The notes beneath the pieces were generated by a model, which did not search any database, was not told where the DNA came from, and saw nothing but the letters and a program-made list of their open reading frames with translations. From assembly GCA_963970005.1 (NCBI GenBank), contig CAXAMN010021362.1, forward strand, positions 2,103,764 to 2,167,763: DNA of 64,000 bases, read 5' to 3'. Origin of the DNA: Durusdinium trenchii (Eukaryota > Sar > Dinophyceae > Suessiales > Symbiodiniaceae). Positions 63,365-64,000 of the stretch are shown piece after piece (within the stretch, counting starts at the first letter, position 1; each line of letters starts with the position of its first letter). The translations under genes and the position numbers were made by a program.

Positions 63365-63457
63365 GTGACCTGATCGAGCCGTTCGGCGAGCGGGGTGACC
63401 AGACAGCTTCAGCTCGCCCCGAGCCGAAGGGGATCACTTTTACCCCCATCAGTTTGG
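63365..63457 (+). CDS. candidate exon, unknown protein
   Basis: Acceptor GACGAG (in a GAGGTGAC doublet). It reads DLIEPFGERGDQTASARPEP, then KGITFTPISL, with GT at 63458 as a possible donor. GC3 is high in the first two thirds. The frame closes near 63482. No family is recognised. Confidence 0.4.
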
Positions 63458-64000
63458 TCCAAATATACAGCGCAGTTTGCTAAGAATTGAGCTGATCACT
63501 ACGGGTTTGAACCAGAACAGTTTATCCTGGTCCATGCCCATGCCTTCATCTAATCTAGCTGGCCTTGTGTGCTAGATTGGTTGTGTTTCCTGAATTCACA
63601 TGTTAATCACTTAAGATCAGACACTTAAGTGTTTGAGTCTTCTTTGCTGGATGTGCTGGTGTGATCTTCAAACAGGGCTGTGGAAATATCAGGGCTCCGC
63701 AGCCAACTACACAGTTTTATTTAAGAGACGAATCGAACAAATCGAAAAGCCGCAGACAAAGATAGTAAGCAGCAGAGAAAGGAGAACCATGCGCGCTTTC
63801 AAAACACCACAGACAGGCTCGAGAGGAATATTACATCTGTTCGAACGTGCTCCCAATACATTCTTCTCATTATTATATACTACTTTTTTTTTGGTCGATG
63901 TGGGTTGATGATAGCTTTTGGGTCTCAAATGATGGAAGAACCAAACCAAACCTGAAAAACGAGCCCCGACCCAAGATGTGCTTCATTTGATTCTTGAGAG

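Overview
The window looks like nuclear DNA of a dinoflagellate, most likely a member of Symbiodiniaceae. I infer this from five things. There is almost no long ORF, but many short GC-rich, high-GC3 exon-sized islands lie in less structured DNA. Nearly all convincing coding islands are on the + strand. Intron boundaries can be placed as GT-AG and also GC-AG, usually with a G after the acceptor AG. Short terminal-inverted-repeat elements are very dense. A ubiquitin-like plus FNIP/LRR repeat gene copy of a type I associate with this group is present. Two 10-N gaps (44142-44151 and 57760-57769) show that this is a draft scaffold. No bacterial operon, CRISPR array, rRNA or tRNA gene was recognised.

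Layout. From 0 to 18 kb there are about fifteen unassigned + strand exon candidates, several encoding Ala/Leu/Lys-rich amphipathic helices and opening at AG|GC, mixed with MITE-like inverted repeats. From 18 to 37 kb there are further exons: an acidic one at 20.2 kb, one at 21.9 kb, and one at 23.4 kb that resembles the conserved stretch leading into a polyketide-synthase ketoreductase. A signal-peptide first exon lies at 28.7 kb, a long clean exon at 29.1 kb, a frameshifted coding relic at 30.6-31.0 kb, and a basic, NLS-like exon at 37.0-37.4 kb. A degenerate satellite fills 22.74-23.17 kb. From 39.8 to 40.4 kb there is an AT-rich island unlike its surroundings. From 44.86 to 46.35 kb lies a frameshifted ubiquitin-like/FNIP-LRR gene copy with a recent internal duplication.

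The best-supported gene is an amino-acid/auxin permease family (AAAP, SLC38-like) transporter spread over 49.07-61.35 kb on the + strand. Its exons are small (24-147 nt). They can be ordered by membrane segment, and most junctions are phase-compatible: TM2, the GRVCQAT turn, TM4, the SYTSM segment, RYLDGSY, the HYNAPKFY signature, GYLTFGSNADGLILNNYS and the FPLGFTGLRD segment. Exons for TM1, TM5 and the C-terminal membrane segments were not found. Its introns are full of inverted-repeat elements and contain a few further exon-like islands whose gene is unclear.

The other recurring theme is mobile-looking DNA. At least a dozen families of 80-130 bp inverted-repeat elements recur. Families A (CCTAGGCTTCC ends), B (CCAGCAGTCACAA ends), C (CCCAGACACGAC ends) and G (CCTGGGAGTCGG end) have multiple full copies. 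Exon calls outside the transporter rest on open frame, GC3 bias and splice-site fit only. Their assignment to particular genes is unresolved, and the list is probably not exhaustive.
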